A stretch of DNA of 64,000 bases from Methylonatrum sp040877625 (GCA_040877625.1 JBBDNK010000008.1:89584-153583), one strand, 5' to 3'. Positions 18,374-29,052 are shown, counted from the first letter of the stretch. Notes: a model not told the origin generated them from the letters alone. Made by a program: numbers and translations.

Positions 18374-19525
18374 GTGCTCGAGTTTTTCTTCTGGCTACTG
18401 CTGTTCGTGCTGATCTACGTCTGCTTCGGCTATCCACTGGTCGCTGCCGTGCTTTCCCGGCGCAAGCGCCCCGTGCTGCGGGATGACGCCCATCTGCCGA
18501 CGGTTTCCTTGCTCATCCCCGCCTACAATGAGGCCGCGGTGATCGAGGAAACATTGCGTGACAAACTGGCGCTGGATTACCCCGCCGACCGCCTCGAGAT
18601 CCTGGTGGTGTCGGATGCCTCGGATGACGGTACCGACGAGATCGTCACCCGAGTCGGCGCCGACAGCAACATTCCCATCCAGCTGGTTCGCCAGCTAGGC
18701 CGGCAGGGCAAGACGGCCGGCATTAACAGGCTGGTGGAGCAGGCCAGCGGCGAGATCCTGGCGTTTGCGGATGCCAACTCGGTCTGGGCGCGTGATGCGC
18801 TGGCCCGGCTGGTACGCAACTTTGCCGACCCGGAGGTGGGTTACGTCACCGGCAAGATGGTCTACACCAACCCGGACGGCTCGCTGGTGGGCGATGGCTG
18901 CAGCAGCTATATGCGCTACGAGAATTGGCTGCGCGAGCGCGAGACGGACATGGGTTCCGTCGTTGGCGTCGACGGCGGCATCGATGCCATGCGCCGGCCG
19001 CTCTACTCCCCCTTGCGCGCCGACCAGCTCCCGGATTTCGTTCAGCCGTTGAAGGTGGTGGAGCAGGGCAGCCGGGTCGTCTATGAGCCGGAGGCGCAGC
19101 TCAGGGAGGCGGCGCTGCAGGACGGCGGCAGTGAATTCAGCATGCGGGTACGCGTGACCTTGCGGGCGCTCTGGGCGTTGAAGGACATGGCGCACCTGAT
19201 GAACCCGCTCCGCGATCCGCTGTTCGCGTTCCAGCTCGTCTCTCACAAGCTGCTGCGGTACCTGGGGTTTGTACCGTTGGTGCTGCTGGCGCTGATTAAT
19301 CTGGCGCTGCTGAACGTCGGCACCATCTACGTGTTGACGGCGGCCGGCCAGGCGGCGTTCTATATCCTCGCCTACCAGGGTTACCGTACACCGGAAGGGC
19401 AGCCCGCTCCGGTCTGGCGGATGGTGCCCTACTACTTCTCACTGCTGAACATCGCCTGCGCCAGGGCGGTCCTGTCGTTCTGCCGCGGCGAACGAAAGGT
19501 GACATGGACACCTCGCCAGGGATAA
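18374..19525 (+). CDS. Membrane glycosyltransferase, GT2 family
   Basis: A 383-residue protein with an N-terminal membrane segment (FFFWLLLFVLIYVCFGYPLV), then a GT-A domain with LLIPAYNEAAVIEETL, VVSDASDDGTDEI and FADANSVW, and three C-terminal membrane segments. GVDGGIDAMRR corresponds to the acceptor-site motif of processive-type GT2 enzymes. The GTG start lies one base after the deacetylase stop. A protein of identical length and layout is encoded at 44395-45546, so the two are paralogues. Donor unknown. Confidence 0.85.
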   Translation: MLEFFFWLLLFVLIYVCFGYPLVAAVLSRRKRPVLRDDAHLPTVSLLIPAYNEAAVIEETLRDKLALDYPADRLEILVVSDASDDGTDEIVTRVGADSNIPIQLVRQLGRQGKTAGINRLVEQASGEILAFADANSVWARDALARLVRNFADPEVGYVTGKMVYTNPDGSLVGDGCSSYMRYENWLRERETDMGSVVGVDGGIDAMRRPLYSPLRADQLPDFVQPLKVVEQGSRVVYEPEAQLREAALQDGGSEFSMRVRVTLRALWALKDMAHLMNPLRDPLFAFQLVSHKLLRYLGFVPLVLLALINLALLNVGTIYVLTAAGQAAFYILAYQGYRTPEGQPAPVWRMVPYYFSLLNIACARAVLSFCRGERKVTWTPRQG

Positions 19526-19553
19526 CGTCGCCCCGGCCTTGCCGGAGATTGAA

Positions 19554-21656
19554 ATGAGCACCATCGGCGCGCTCAGTTACGGCATCTGTGCGATAGCGTT
19601 CGTGTTTCTGGCCGGGTTGATCACGGTGAGCTGGCGCGGCGGTGCGCACGGTGCCCTGCTCGTGGTCGCCAGCGCGGTTACCGGGGTGTGGGCGGGCGTG
19701 GTCGCCTGGGCGTCCTGGTACAGTGACGCGCCGGCATTCTGGGTCGAGCTCCTGGAGCTGCTGCGCACGGCATTGTGGCTGGTCTTCATGGGCATCATGC
19801 TGCGCCCATTGCGGGCCCGCAATCCATTGATCCGGCTGCTCACGATCCTCGCCTTTTTCGGCCCGCCGCTGGCCATCGGTCTGGTGCTCTGGCAACAACT
19901 GGGTGTGCCGCTGGACGCCGCGCCGCTGGCCGAGGGTGTGCACGGCCTGTTCATCATTGCCGGTTTGTTGCTGGCGTTGCTGGGGCTGGTGCTGGTCGAG
20001 CAGATCTACCGCAACCTCCCCGCCGAGCGCCGCTGGGCGATGAAGTTTCTGTGTCTCGGCGCGGGCATTCTGTTCGGTTATGACCTTTATCTCTACTCGG
20101 ACGCCCTGTTGTTCCGCCAGCTCGACCTCGCCGTCTGGCATGCGCGCGGCGTCGTGCAGGCGCTCGCTGTCCCCCTGATCGCGGTGGCTGCCGCGCGCAA
20201 CCGGAGCTGGTCGCTTCAGGTCTTCGTCTCCCGCCATGTGGCGTTTCACACGGCGGCGATATTCGCCGCCGGCAGTTACCTGGTGGTCATTTCACTGGGC
20301 GGCTATTACATCCGTGATTTCGGCGGCAGCTGGGGCGGTTTTGCGCAGATCGTGCTGGTCGCCGCGGCCGCGGTCGCGCTGGTCGTGGTGCTCGCGTCCG
20401 GAGACATGCAGGCCAGGCTGAAGCTGTTCCTGAGCAAGCATTTTTTCCGCAACAAGTACGACTATCGCGAAGAGTGGCTTCGCCTCACCAATCGACTGGC
20501 GGACGAGAATGACGGCCTCACACCTTACGAGCGGGCGATCCGCGTGGTTGCGGATATTGTCGGCAGCCCGGCCGGCGCGGTGTGGTACCGCCGCGAGGAT
20601 GCCGGCTACGTTGCCACGGGCGGCTGGAATCTGCAGGTGCCGGATGCGGCCGTCGCGTCCGCCGATGCGCCGCTGGTAGCCTTTCTGCAGTCGACAAAAT
20701 GGATTGTCGACGTGGCCGAGTATCACGCATCTCCGGAGCACTACGGAAGCATGGAGGTTCCTGAGTGGCTGACCGCGATGGACAAGCCGTGGGCGATCAT
20801 TCCGTTGCTACTGCAGGAAGATCTGGTCGGCTTCATGGTATTGACCCGGCCGGACGTCAATACCGAGATCACCTGGGAAGACAGAGACCTGCTCAAGACG
20901 CTGGGCCGCCAGGTGGCGAGCTATCTGGGCCAGCACGAAAACGCCCAGGCCTTGTCCCGGGCGCGGCAGTTCGAGGCGTTCAATCAGCTCACCGCATTCC
21001 TCATGCACGATCTCAAGAATCTGATCGCACAGCAGTCACTCATGCTGAAGAACGCAGAGAAACACAAACACAATCCGGCGTTCATTGATGATGCCATGGC
21101 CACGGTCGGCCACTCGGTCAGCCGCATGGAACGCCTGCTCGAGCATCTGCAGCGGCGCCAGGCGCGCGGTGTGATCGAACGGGTGGACGCGCATTGGCTG
21201 CTGGAGGAGGCCGCGCGGCGTTGCGCCGATCGCGAGCCCCGGCCGGCGCTGAGCCTGGCGGCCGAAGGCCGGGCGGTGGAGGCGGACGCGGAGGAACTGG
21301 CGATGGTGCTGGTCCACCTGATCCGCAACGCGCAGGACGCCACGCCGGTGGATGGCAAGGTCACGGCCACGGTCGTCGCCGGGGATGGCGGGGTGACGTT
21401 TGAAGTCGCCGATTCGGGTTCGGGAATGACGCCCGAATTCATTCGGGACGAGTTGTTCCGGCCCTTTCACACCACGAAATCCAGCAAAGGCATGGGTATA
21501 GGGGCGTATCAGGCAAGGGACGTCATACGGCGTTCGGGCGGCCGGCTTGAGGTTGCCAGTGAACCAGGCGCCGGTACACGGTTTCGGTTTACGCTACCCG
21601 TCGTCGGCGCTGGCGACGCTGATCTGGATTCGACACAAACAGCAACAGGGATATAG
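19554..21656 (+). CDS. prsK: PEP-CTERM system histidine kinase PrsK
   Basis: A 700-residue sensor kinase. About eight membrane segments occupy residues 1-290, followed by a GAF-like domain (~300-460). The H-box is LMHDLKNLIAQQS with the phosphoacceptor histidine near residue 485. The ATP-binding domain has LIRNAQDATP (N box), DSGSGMT (G1) and KGMGIGAY (G2). This order and the adjacent prsR match PrsK of XrtA/PEP-CTERM loci. ATG 19554 is chosen over TTG 19539 because GGAG lies just upstream. The signal sensed is unknown; with PrsR it is thought to control PEP-CTERM and EPS genes. Confidence 0.92.
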   Translation: MSTIGALSYGICAIAFVFLAGLITVSWRGGAHGALLVVASAVTGVWAGVVAWASWYSDAPAFWVELLELLRTALWLVFMGIMLRPLRARNPLIRLLTILAFFGPPLAIGLVLWQQLGVPLDAAPLAEGVHGLFIIAGLLLALLGLVLVEQIYRNLPAERRWAMKFLCLGAGILFGYDLYLYSDALLFRQLDLAVWHARGVVQALAVPLIAVAAARNRSWSLQVFVSRHVAFHTAAIFAAGSYLVVISLGGYYIRDFGGSWGGFAQIVLVAAAAVALVVVLASGDMQARLKLFLSKHFFRNKYDYREEWLRLTNRLADENDGLTPYERAIRVVADIVGSPAGAVWYRREDAGYVATGGWNLQVPDAAVASADAPLVAFLQSTKWIVDVAEYHASPEHYGSMEVPEWLTAMDKPWAIIPLLLQEDLVGFMVLTRPDVNTEITWEDRDLLKTLGRQVASYLGQHENAQALSRARQFEAFNQLTAFLMHDLKNLIAQQSLMLKNAEKHKHNPAFIDDAMATVGHSVSRMERLLEHLQRRQARGVIERVDAHWLLEEAARRCADREPRPALSLAAEGRAVEADAEELAMVLVHLIRNAQDATPVDGKVTATVVAGDGGVTFEVADSGSGMTPEFIRDELFRPFHTTKSSKGMGIGAYQARDVIRRSGGRLEVASEPGAGTRFRFTLPVVGAGDADLDSTQTATGI

Positions 21657-21663
21657 GTAAATC

Positions 21664-23013
<1,350 letters not shown>

Positions 23014-23029
23014 CGGAACCCGCATTCCA

Positions 23030-23055
23030 GCCGCCGTCCAGCCCCTCGCGGCGGC
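23030..23055 (+). terminator. Hairpin between prsR and prsT
   Basis: GCCGCCG at 23030-23036 is complementary to CGGCGGC at 23049-23055 with a 12-base loop. There is no T run after it, so it is more likely a weak attenuator or an mRNA-stability element than an intrinsic terminator. Confidence 0.4.
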
Positions 23056-23089
23056 AACAACGATTACCGGAACAAGGAGTATTGCCGTG

Positions 23090-25660
23090 ATGAAGGGAAG
23101 GATTGGTTGGTTGACCGCCATGCTGGCCGCAGTGGCGCTCGCCGGCTGCGGAACCAGCGTTGATGAGCTGATGCAGCGCGCCGCCGAGCAGCGCGCCGAG
23201 GGGATGTACCAATCCGCCATCGCTGATTACCGCAGTGTGCTTCAGGAAGAGCCGGATCATGCCGAGGCCCGATTCGGCCTGGGTGAGGTCATGCTTGCCG
23301 CGGGCGATGACGCAGGGGCCGCGGAAGCCCTGGGTCGCGCCGCCGATCTGGGGATCGACCCGGCCCGGGTGCAGCCGCTGCTGGCCACTGCCTTGTTGCG
23401 CCAGAACAGACCGGATGAGTTGTTGCTCCAGATTCAGCCGGATGCCGTGTCGGCGCCGGATATCCGCGCCGATCTTCTCGCCGCCATTGGCGGTGCGCAT
23501 TTGCAGGCCGAGCGTTACGACGATGCCGGCGACGCGCTGGAAGCCGCGCTTGCGCTCGATGTCGACTCCATTCGAGCGCTGGTAACGCACGCCCTGCTGG
23601 CGCAGGCGGAGAATCAGCCCGCCGAGGCGGGGCGCCGGGCCGAGCGTGCCCTGGAGATCAACCCGGACTCCGCGGCGGCGTGGATGATACGCGCCGATCT
23701 GGCGCGCCAGGCCGGCCGCAGCGATGAGGCCATCTCGCACTTCATGCGTTTGATGGATCTTCCCGCGACCGATATCACACAGTCCGAGCACTTCAATGCC
23801 CGCGGCAGGCTCGCCGAGACCCTGCTCAGTGTCGGCCGTGCCGACGAAGCCAAGGCGCAGGTGGCCGTCATGCTGCGCCAGAGTGGGCGTCATCCCTACT
23901 CGAACTATCTGGCCGCCCTGATCGCGTATGGTGAGGATGACATCGAAACTGCCAACGACCACCTGCAGACGACATTGAGTCAGGCCCCGAACAGCCTGCC
24001 GGCCAAGGCGCTGATGGGATCGGTGAAACTGCGTCAGCAGCAGTATTCCCAGGCCATCACCCTGTTGCAGGAGGTGGTATCGGGCCGACCGGACGACCTC
24101 GGTTCCCGGGTCACGCTGGCCGCGGCATTTCGCGACAGCGGGCGGACCCGCCAGGCTGCACGGGTGCTGACAGCCGGCATTCAGCACTTTGCCGATGATC
24201 CGCGTGCGATGGTCGTGCTCGCCGAAAGTGCCGGCGAGGACATTGGTGAGGTCATCGAGAACCTCGAGCGCGCGGCGCGGACAGACCGTGACGCGCAGCA
24301 GGCAAAGCTCGCGTTCGCCCAGGCACTTGCCGCCCAGGGAAGCATCGAACCCGCGCTCGCGCTTCTGGATCAGCCGGATCTGGCGGATTCGGATAGCCGG
24401 ATTCTGCGCCGGCAGGTGCTTGCCGTCTCCGCCCTGCGTGGCGGCGATGCCGAGCGGGCGCTCGGCGAGGCGCAAGCGCTGATGGCAGAGCATTCGGAGA
24501 GTGCCACCGCCCACAACCTCGCCGGCGGCATTTATCTGACGCTGCAACGCTTCAGCGATGCCCGACAGGCGTTCGAGGCTGCCCTGCGGCTCGAGCCGGA
24601 CGGTGTACAGGCGACCATGAACATGGGCCGGCTGGCGATTGCCGAGGGTAACCTCGACCAGGCGGAGGACTACCTGCAGCGGGGGTTGGCGGCAAGCCCG
24701 CGGAACCTGCCCGGGCTTCAGACGCTGGCGGGTGTTCATCACCAGCAGGGCGAGACGGACAAGGCCGTCGCCCTGCTGCGGCGTGCCGTTGATTACGAGC
24801 CCCGGGAGTTGCAGCCGCGGCTGGCGCTGGCCCGTTATTTACAGGACCTGGGCGACCTGGATGCGGCGGTGGAACAGGCAGGGCAGGCGGTGAGATACGC
24901 ACCGCGGAACTTCGAGGCGTTGGGGCTGTTGGGCCTGTTGCGGTTGCAGACCGGAGATATCGATGCCGCACTTGGCACCGCGCAGCGCCTCCAGCAGTTG
25001 GAAAACGGCATGGACATCGGTGCCATGCTCGAGGGGCGGGCGTGGGCCGAGCGGGGCAACATGGAGGCCGCGGTGCAAGCCTATCAGCGTGCCGCCGACC
25101 GAGGCCGCCGCGAAGCACTCGGGCCATTGGTGGCCGGTCGCGCCGACCTCGGCATGGACAACCCGGCACAACCGCTCGAAGCATGGATTGGATCAAACCC
25201 CGATGACGGCGGAGCCCGGGCCTCGCTCGCCCAATGGCACACCGAGCGCGGCGACTACGCCGCGGCGGCAGTACAGTATGAGGCCCTGGTGGAGCTGACC
25301 TCGCGCGGGAATCCGGCGATGCTCAACAATCTGGCATGGACCTATCAGCAGATGGATGACGGGCGCGCGCTTGCCCTGGCCCGGGAAGCCCACGCGCTTG
25401 CGCCGGACAATGCCGCCATCAAGGACACCCTCGGCTGGATCGAGCTCCAGGCAGGCAACTGGCAGCAGGCGCTGACGTTGCTCGCCGAGGCCGTGAAGGC
25501 GGCGCCCGAGGATCGCACATTCCGCTACCACTATGCCGCGGCGCTGGCGCAGTCGGGCAGAGAGGAGGATGCCCGGGTGCAACTGGCACCCGCACTCGCG
25601 GATGACGCGCCGTTCCACGGTCGTGAGGACGCCGTGAAACTGCTGGACTCGCTGCGGTAG
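23090..25660 (+). CDS. prsT: PEP-CTERM system TPR-repeat lipoprotein PrsT
   Basis: An 856-residue protein. It opens with a lipoprotein signal (WLTAMLAAVALAGC, lipobox LAGC), so it is probably anchored in a membrane facing the periplasm. The rest is a long series of tetratricopeptide repeats, with patterns such as AIADYRSVLQEEPDHAEARF and ARQAFEAALRLEPD. Length and position directly after prsK-prsR match PrsT of XrtA systems; a scaffolding role in EPS assembly or PEP-CTERM handling is inferred. AAGGAG at 23074-23079 serves either ATG 23090 or the adjoining GTG 23087. Confidence 0.92.
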   Translation: MKGRIGWLTAMLAAVALAGCGTSVDELMQRAAEQRAEGMYQSAIADYRSVLQEEPDHAEARFGLGEVMLAAGDDAGAAEALGRAADLGIDPARVQPLLATALLRQNRPDELLLQIQPDAVSAPDIRADLLAAIGGAHLQAERYDDAGDALEAALALDVDSIRALVTHALLAQAENQPAEAGRRAERALEINPDSAAAWMIRADLARQAGRSDEAISHFMRLMDLPATDITQSEHFNARGRLAETLLSVGRADEAKAQVAVMLRQSGRHPYSNYLAALIAYGEDDIETANDHLQTTLSQAPNSLPAKALMGSVKLRQQQYSQAITLLQEVVSGRPDDLGSRVTLAAAFRDSGRTRQAARVLTAGIQHFADDPRAMVVLAESAGEDIGEVIENLERAARTDRDAQQAKLAFAQALAAQGSIEPALALLDQPDLADSDSRILRRQVLAVSALRGGDAERALGEAQALMAEHSESATAHNLAGGIYLTLQRFSDARQAFEAALRLEPDGVQATMNMGRLAIAEGNLDQAEDYLQRGLAASPRNLPGLQTLAGVHHQQGETDKAVALLRRAVDYEPRELQPRLALARYLQDLGDLDAAVEQAGQAVRYAPRNFEALGLLGLLRLQTGDIDAALGTAQRLQQLENGMDIGAMLEGRAWAERGNMEAAVQAYQRAADRGRREALGPLVAGRADLGMDNPAQPLEAWIGSNPDDGGARASLAQWHTERGDYAAAAVQYEALVELTSRGNPAMLNNLAWTYQQMDDGRALALAREAHALAPDNAAIKDTLGWIELQAGNWQQALTLLAEAVKAAPEDRTFRYHYAAALAQSGREEDARVQLAPALADDAPFHGREDAVKLLDSLR

Positions 25661-25774
25661 CACGGAAGCGTACCTGGCCGATCGCCATGCGCTGTGTCGG
25701 AAAATTTGACACATGCGCATGTGGCTTCATCGGATGGCAAGGCAAGTTGCTGGACAGGATGATAAAAGTAATTC

Positions 25775-25790
25775 TGGCACGAGAGCTGCA
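25775..25790 (+). promoter_or_regulatory. Sigma-54 (-24/-12) promoter of the PEP-CTERM gene
   Basis: The sequence TGGCACGAGAGCTGCA has GG and GC separated by exactly ten bases, and TGGCAC is a perfect -24 element. The start of transcription would fall near 25801, giving a ~50-base leader to the ATG at 25853. The sigma-54 activator PrsR is encoded three genes upstream. Established work links PrsK/PrsR and RpoN to PEP-CTERM gene expression. Confidence 0.85.
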
Positions 25791-25852
25791 TCTGTTCTAG
25801 GCGAGGGCAATTTGGGGCCCGTAACTCAATAAAGTCGGAAGGAGTCCGAGTT

Positions 25853-26452
25853 ATGATTGGAAAATTCTTGAAGGTATCTGCAGCTGCCGCGGTGCTGGCC
25901 GTTGCAGGCGCGGCGAATGCCGCATGGATTGATGGTGAGATCTCCTTCGAGGGAGGCTGGCAGCCGATAGACGCCGCCTTCAACAGCACCACGATTGAGG
26001 ATGCCGTCGGTGTGGAGTTTGCAGCCCCCACCAAGGTGACGGAAACGCCTGCCCCGACCGGTGACTACGCCGGTACCGGCGGTACGGTGGTCAGTTACAC
26101 CAACTTTCTCTTTGATCCGTTCAACGCGGCTGGTGTGACGCCATTGTGGGCGTTCGTCCACAACGGTCTGGACTACTCCTTTGACCTCCTGAGCGTTGCG
26201 GTTGCCTTCCAGAGCTCAAGAGCGCTGGTGCTCGAGGGGCAGGGCGTCGCAAGCATCACCGGTTATGAGGACACCGACTATTTCTGGACCTTCACCGGAC
26301 AGGGTGGAACGGCAACGTTCTCGTTCTCGGCCACCAATGTGCCGGTTCCGGAACCCTCCGTGATCGGCCTGCTGGGGCTGGGGCTGATCGGCTTTGCGGT
26401 TGTCGGGTTCCTGCGCCGCAGGGGTCAGGTTGAGGTGGCATCCGCCGCCTGA
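25853..26452 (+). CDS. PEP-CTERM sorting-domain protein
   Basis: A 199-residue exported protein. The N-terminal signal peptide runs to about residue 23 (VLAVAGAANA). The mature part is acidic and rich in Gly, Thr and aromatic residues. The C terminus has the PEP-CTERM signal: VPEPS with PEP at residues 166-168, a hydrophobic helix (~171-190) and an RRRG cluster. Exosortase A is expected to cleave at this signal and release the protein to the surface. It stands behind its own sigma-54 promoter, has AAGGAG before the ATG, and is followed by a hairpin terminator, so it is monocistronic. The specific function is unknown; members are thought to aid flocs and EPS. Confidence 0.93.
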   Translation: MIGKFLKVSAAAAVLAVAGAANAAWIDGEISFEGGWQPIDAAFNSTTIEDAVGVEFAAPTKVTETPAPTGDYAGTGGTVVSYTNFLFDPFNAAGVTPLWAFVHNGLDYSFDLLSVAVAFQSSRALVLEGQGVASITGYEDTDYFWTFTGQGGTATFSFSATNVPVPEPSVIGLLGLGLIGFAVVGFLRRRGQVEVASAA

Positions 26453-26481
26453 AGCAGTAGCATCGCGACGTAAATAGTGTA

Positions 26482-26509
26482 AAACGGGGCCTGATATCAG
26501 GTCCCGTTT
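26482..26509 (+). terminator. Hairpin terminator after the PEP-CTERM gene
   Basis: Two 14-base arms (26482-26495 and 26496-26509) pair with one G-U wobble, centred on GATATC. The T-rich run after the stem is short (CGTTTCGTTTC). Because the arms are symmetric it could also terminate the convergent fibronectin-type gene ending at 26569. Confidence 0.65.
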
Positions 26510-26568
26510 CGTTTCAGATGATTGATATTTTTCCAGATAAAGATGATCGTCGCTTGCAGATAATGCGA

Positions 26569-26985
26569 TCAGTTGATCTTTGTGGACTTCTCTTGTGAAA
26601 AGTTGCTGGAATTTCCGCTACTGTCCGTCGCCTTGACCGCAAAGTAATACGTTTTTCCAGACTGCAATGAAGAGACGGTGGCCTCGTTGTCTTTCGTTTC
26701 AATCTTCTGCGTATAGTTCCCGCTTTTTGTGCCGTAATGAACTTCATAACCATCTATGTCACTCAGCGAAATCGGCGAACCGTCCTGACGGGTGGTTGGG
26801 GCTACCCAGGACAGCATGATCGGGCCCGAGCTGCTCGACGGGCTGGGTGAGTTCCCGCCCGACGCACTGGAGGACTCCGATTGTTCAACGCAGCCGGCCA
26901 GCAGGACTGCCGCCGCGAATGCAAGGGCGGCACAGACAACTGTGTTACGGCGGGCAGCGTGCTCATTACGACGTGTTGTCGGCAT
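26569..26985 (-). CDS. Fibronectin type III lipoprotein
   Basis: A 138-residue protein. A basic N terminus (TTRRNEHAARRN) leads into a hydrophobic stretch and lipobox LLAGC near residue 31. A low-complexity Ser/Pro linker follows, then one fibronectin type III domain (residues ~55-135) with SWVAPTTRQDGSPIS, YEVHYGTKSGNY and TYYFAVKATDSSGNSS. It is probably an outer-membrane lipoprotein that binds polymer or protein. ATG 26985 is chosen because AGGAG lies seven bases upstream; the frame is open to 27102 but without a lipoprotein start. It converges on the PEP-CTERM gene. Confidence 0.8.
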   Translation of the reverse strand: MPTTRRNEHAARRNTVVCAALAFAAAVLLAGCVEQSESSSASGGNSPSPSSSSGPIMLSWVAPTTRQDGSPISLSDIDGYEVHYGTKSGNYTQKIETKDNEATVSSLQSGKTYYFAVKATDSSGNSSNFSQEKSTKIN

Positions 26986-27399
26986 TGACAACTCCTGGCG
27001 GTTAGCCTCTACGCGTGGTTGATGATGCGTATTCAAGGGTACGGTGCATAGGACACGAAAAATGCCAGACGTGCCACATTCACTATTTGACCGAGTTCTC
27101 AATTTTGGAAGTTGGTCAAAAATGTCCGAGATGAAGGGTTGTCGAATAGCGACAAGTACATGAATTTGTTACAGGAGGGAGACAGCGTTGTATTATTGTG
27201 TTGCGAATTGGAGACAGTTTGGATAGTCGCGGCATTTGAATTGCCGATTTCGTATAAAAAAGGGTTGTTTACGTTTCAATTAAAACAATTTATTAATGGG
27301 ATTTAAACAATCGTTTATTGCTCAATAGTAATGGATTGCAAAGTCAGGTAGGAACAACACAATCCATTACGCATGGAAACCGGCGGCGAGCCTGCCGTG
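26986..27399. other. AT-rich intergenic stretch upstream of the fibronectin-type gene
   Basis: A 414-base gap between manC and the fibronectin-type lipoprotein, both on the minus strand. Composition is markedly more AT-rich than the genes around it, especially 27100-27340. It should hold the lipoprotein promoter and the manC 3' end. I see no convincing gene in it; short open frames here lack ribosome-binding sites. Confidence 0.6.
27328..27370. repeat. Perfect 11-bp inverted repeat downstream of manC
   Basis: GTAATGGATTG (27328-27338) and CAATCCATTAC (27360-27370) are perfect complements around a 21-base loop. It lies 30 bases past the manC stop and may be a transcript 3'-end hairpin or an operator. 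No T run follows on either strand. Confidence 0.55.
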
Positions 27400-28824
27400 T
27401 CAGCAGCGGCCGTAGGAATCTTCGAGCCGCACGATGTCATCCTCGCCCAGATAACTGCCGGTCTGAACTTCAATCAGCTCGAGAGGAATCACCCCTGGGT
27501 TTTCCAGCCTGTGGACGGTGCCTAGAGAGATGTAAGTGGACCGGTCTTCACCAATCAGGAATTGCTCGTCGCCCCGCGTGACCTTGCCGGTGCCCCGAAC
27601 CACCACCCAATGCTCGGCCCGATGGTGGTGCATCTGCAGCGACAAACTACGGCCGGGCGCCACGATAATGCGCTTGACCTGAAAGCGATCAGCCTTGGCA
27701 ATGCCTTCGTAACAGCCCCATGGCCGCTCGACGCGGCGATGGTTCAGTACCTCCTCGCGGCCTTCGGCGCGAAGCTGCTCAACGAGTTTTTTTACATCCT
27801 GGATGCTGTCGCGGGCAGCGACCAGCACCGCATCGGCGGTTTCCACGATGATGCAGTCCTTCATGCCGAGTGCCGCCACAAGGCGGTTTTCGGAGCGGAC
27901 GTAGCAACGGCTTGCGCCATGAACGCGGGCGTCGCCGATCGTGATGTTGCCCTGTTCATCCTGCTCGGACGCGTCGTGCAGTGCGGACCAGGAGCCGAGA
28001 TCGCTCCATCCCGCATCCAGGGCGACAACAGTGGCCCGTTGGGTTTTCTCCATGACGGCGTAGTCGATCGAGTCACTGGGGCAGCCGGCAAATGCGTCGG
28101 CGTCCAGGCGCAGGAAATCGAGATCCGGAATGGCCTGATCGAGTGCCAGCCGGCAGGCATCCAGTATCGCCGGTGCGTGCTCCTGGAGCTCTTCGATGAA
28201 GCGGTCGGCCCTGAACAGGAACATGCCGCTGTTCCAGAGGTAGTCTCCGGCGGCGACATAGGCCTCGGCGGTCGCCTGGTCGGGCTTTTCGACAAACCGC
28301 TCCACCGCGGCAACCGGGTTGGCCGCGTCAATCCGCCTGGCCGCGCGGATGTAGCCGTAGCCGGTTTCCGGGTAGGTGGGACGAATGCCGAAGGTGACCA
28401 GATCCCCGCCTTGCGCCGCTGCCGCGCCGCGCGCTACCGCCTGTTGAAAGGCCGCGGTGTCGGCCATCAGGTGGTCCGATGGCATGATCAGCAGCAGGGC
28501 ATCGTTCGATTCCCGCAGCAGCTTCAACGCCGCCACCGCCACACCTGGAGCGGTGTTGCGGCCGACCGGTTCAAGGATGATCGGAGGTAGCCCGCAGGGC
28601 GATTCCCGCAGTTGCTCGGCGACTAGAAAACGGTGGGCATTATTGCAGACGACCACGGGCGGACCGGCCTCCTGTAATCCGATCAGTCTGTCGACGGTCT
28701 GCTGTAGCAGCGTGCGGCCGGTGCCGGTCAGCGGCAACAACTGTTTGGGATAGTGTTCCCGGGAAAGCGGCCAGAGCCGGGTGCCTGATCCACCGGAGAG
28801 AATAATCGGAGTGATCGCCGTCAT
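27400..28824 (-). CDS. manC: Mannose-1-phosphate guanylyltransferase / mannose-6-phosphate isomerase
   Basis: A 474-residue bifunctional type II phosphomannose isomerase/GDP-mannose pyrophosphorylase, the usual length for the family. The N-terminal nucleotidyltransferase signature is ILSGGSGTRLWPLSR, with FVEKP in the middle. The C-terminal cupin domain has RPWGCYE, APGRSLSLQMHHHRAEHW and the VHRLENPG region. It makes GDP-mannose from fructose-6-phosphate and GTP via mannose phosphates, with a separate phosphomannomutase needed. ATG 28824 is chosen over the upstream TTG at 28848 because the family starts there. It is divergent from the EPS operon at 29053. Confidence 0.93.
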   Translation of the reverse strand: MTAITPIILSGGSGTRLWPLSREHYPKQLLPLTGTGRTLLQQTVDRLIGLQEAGPPVVVCNNAHRFLVAEQLRESPCGLPPIILEPVGRNTAPGVAVAALKLLRESNDALLLIMPSDHLMADTAAFQQAVARGAAAAQGGDLVTFGIRPTYPETGYGYIRAARRIDAANPVAAVERFVEKPDQATAEAYVAAGDYLWNSGMFLFRADRFIEELQEHAPAILDACRLALDQAIPDLDFLRLDADAFAGCPSDSIDYAVMEKTQRATVVALDAGWSDLGSWSALHDASEQDEQGNITIGDARVHGASRCYVRSENRLVAALGMKDCIIVETADAVLVAARDSIQDVKKLVEQLRAEGREEVLNHRRVERPWGCYEGIAKADRFQVKRIIVAPGRSLSLQMHHHRAEHWVVVRGTGKVTRGDEQFLIGEDRSTYISLGTVHRLENPGVIPLELIEVQTGSYLGEDDIVRLEDSYGRC

Positions 28825-29052
28825 GATTTTCGCGCATCCATGTTGCAACGTGTTTGGGCTGTTTGCCGCCCATAATAGGCCATTCGCACTGCCGCTTGTG
28901 AAATCGATGGCAATGGTCTAAGTTTCCTCCTCACCAGCATTGCTTCACGATTGACTGCACTGCGTTAGTTTCTGCCTGGCAGGGATGGTTTATTCAACCG
29001 GCCCGCCGCTGCGGGTCAGCCAGGTTTAATCCATGTTCAGGGTGGAACATAC

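Noticed and set aside
27067..27090. TGGCAC-type -24 element on the minus strand upstream of the fibronectin-type lipoprotein
   Set aside because: The sequence TGGCACGTCTGGCATT has GG and GC only eight bases apart, and sigma-54 needs ten, so it is not called as a promoter.
28855..28872. GG-N10-GC match upstream of the 29053 operon
   Set aside because: The bases around GG and GC (TGGGCTGTTTGCCGC) fit the sigma-54 consensus poorly, and such matches occur by chance in this composition.
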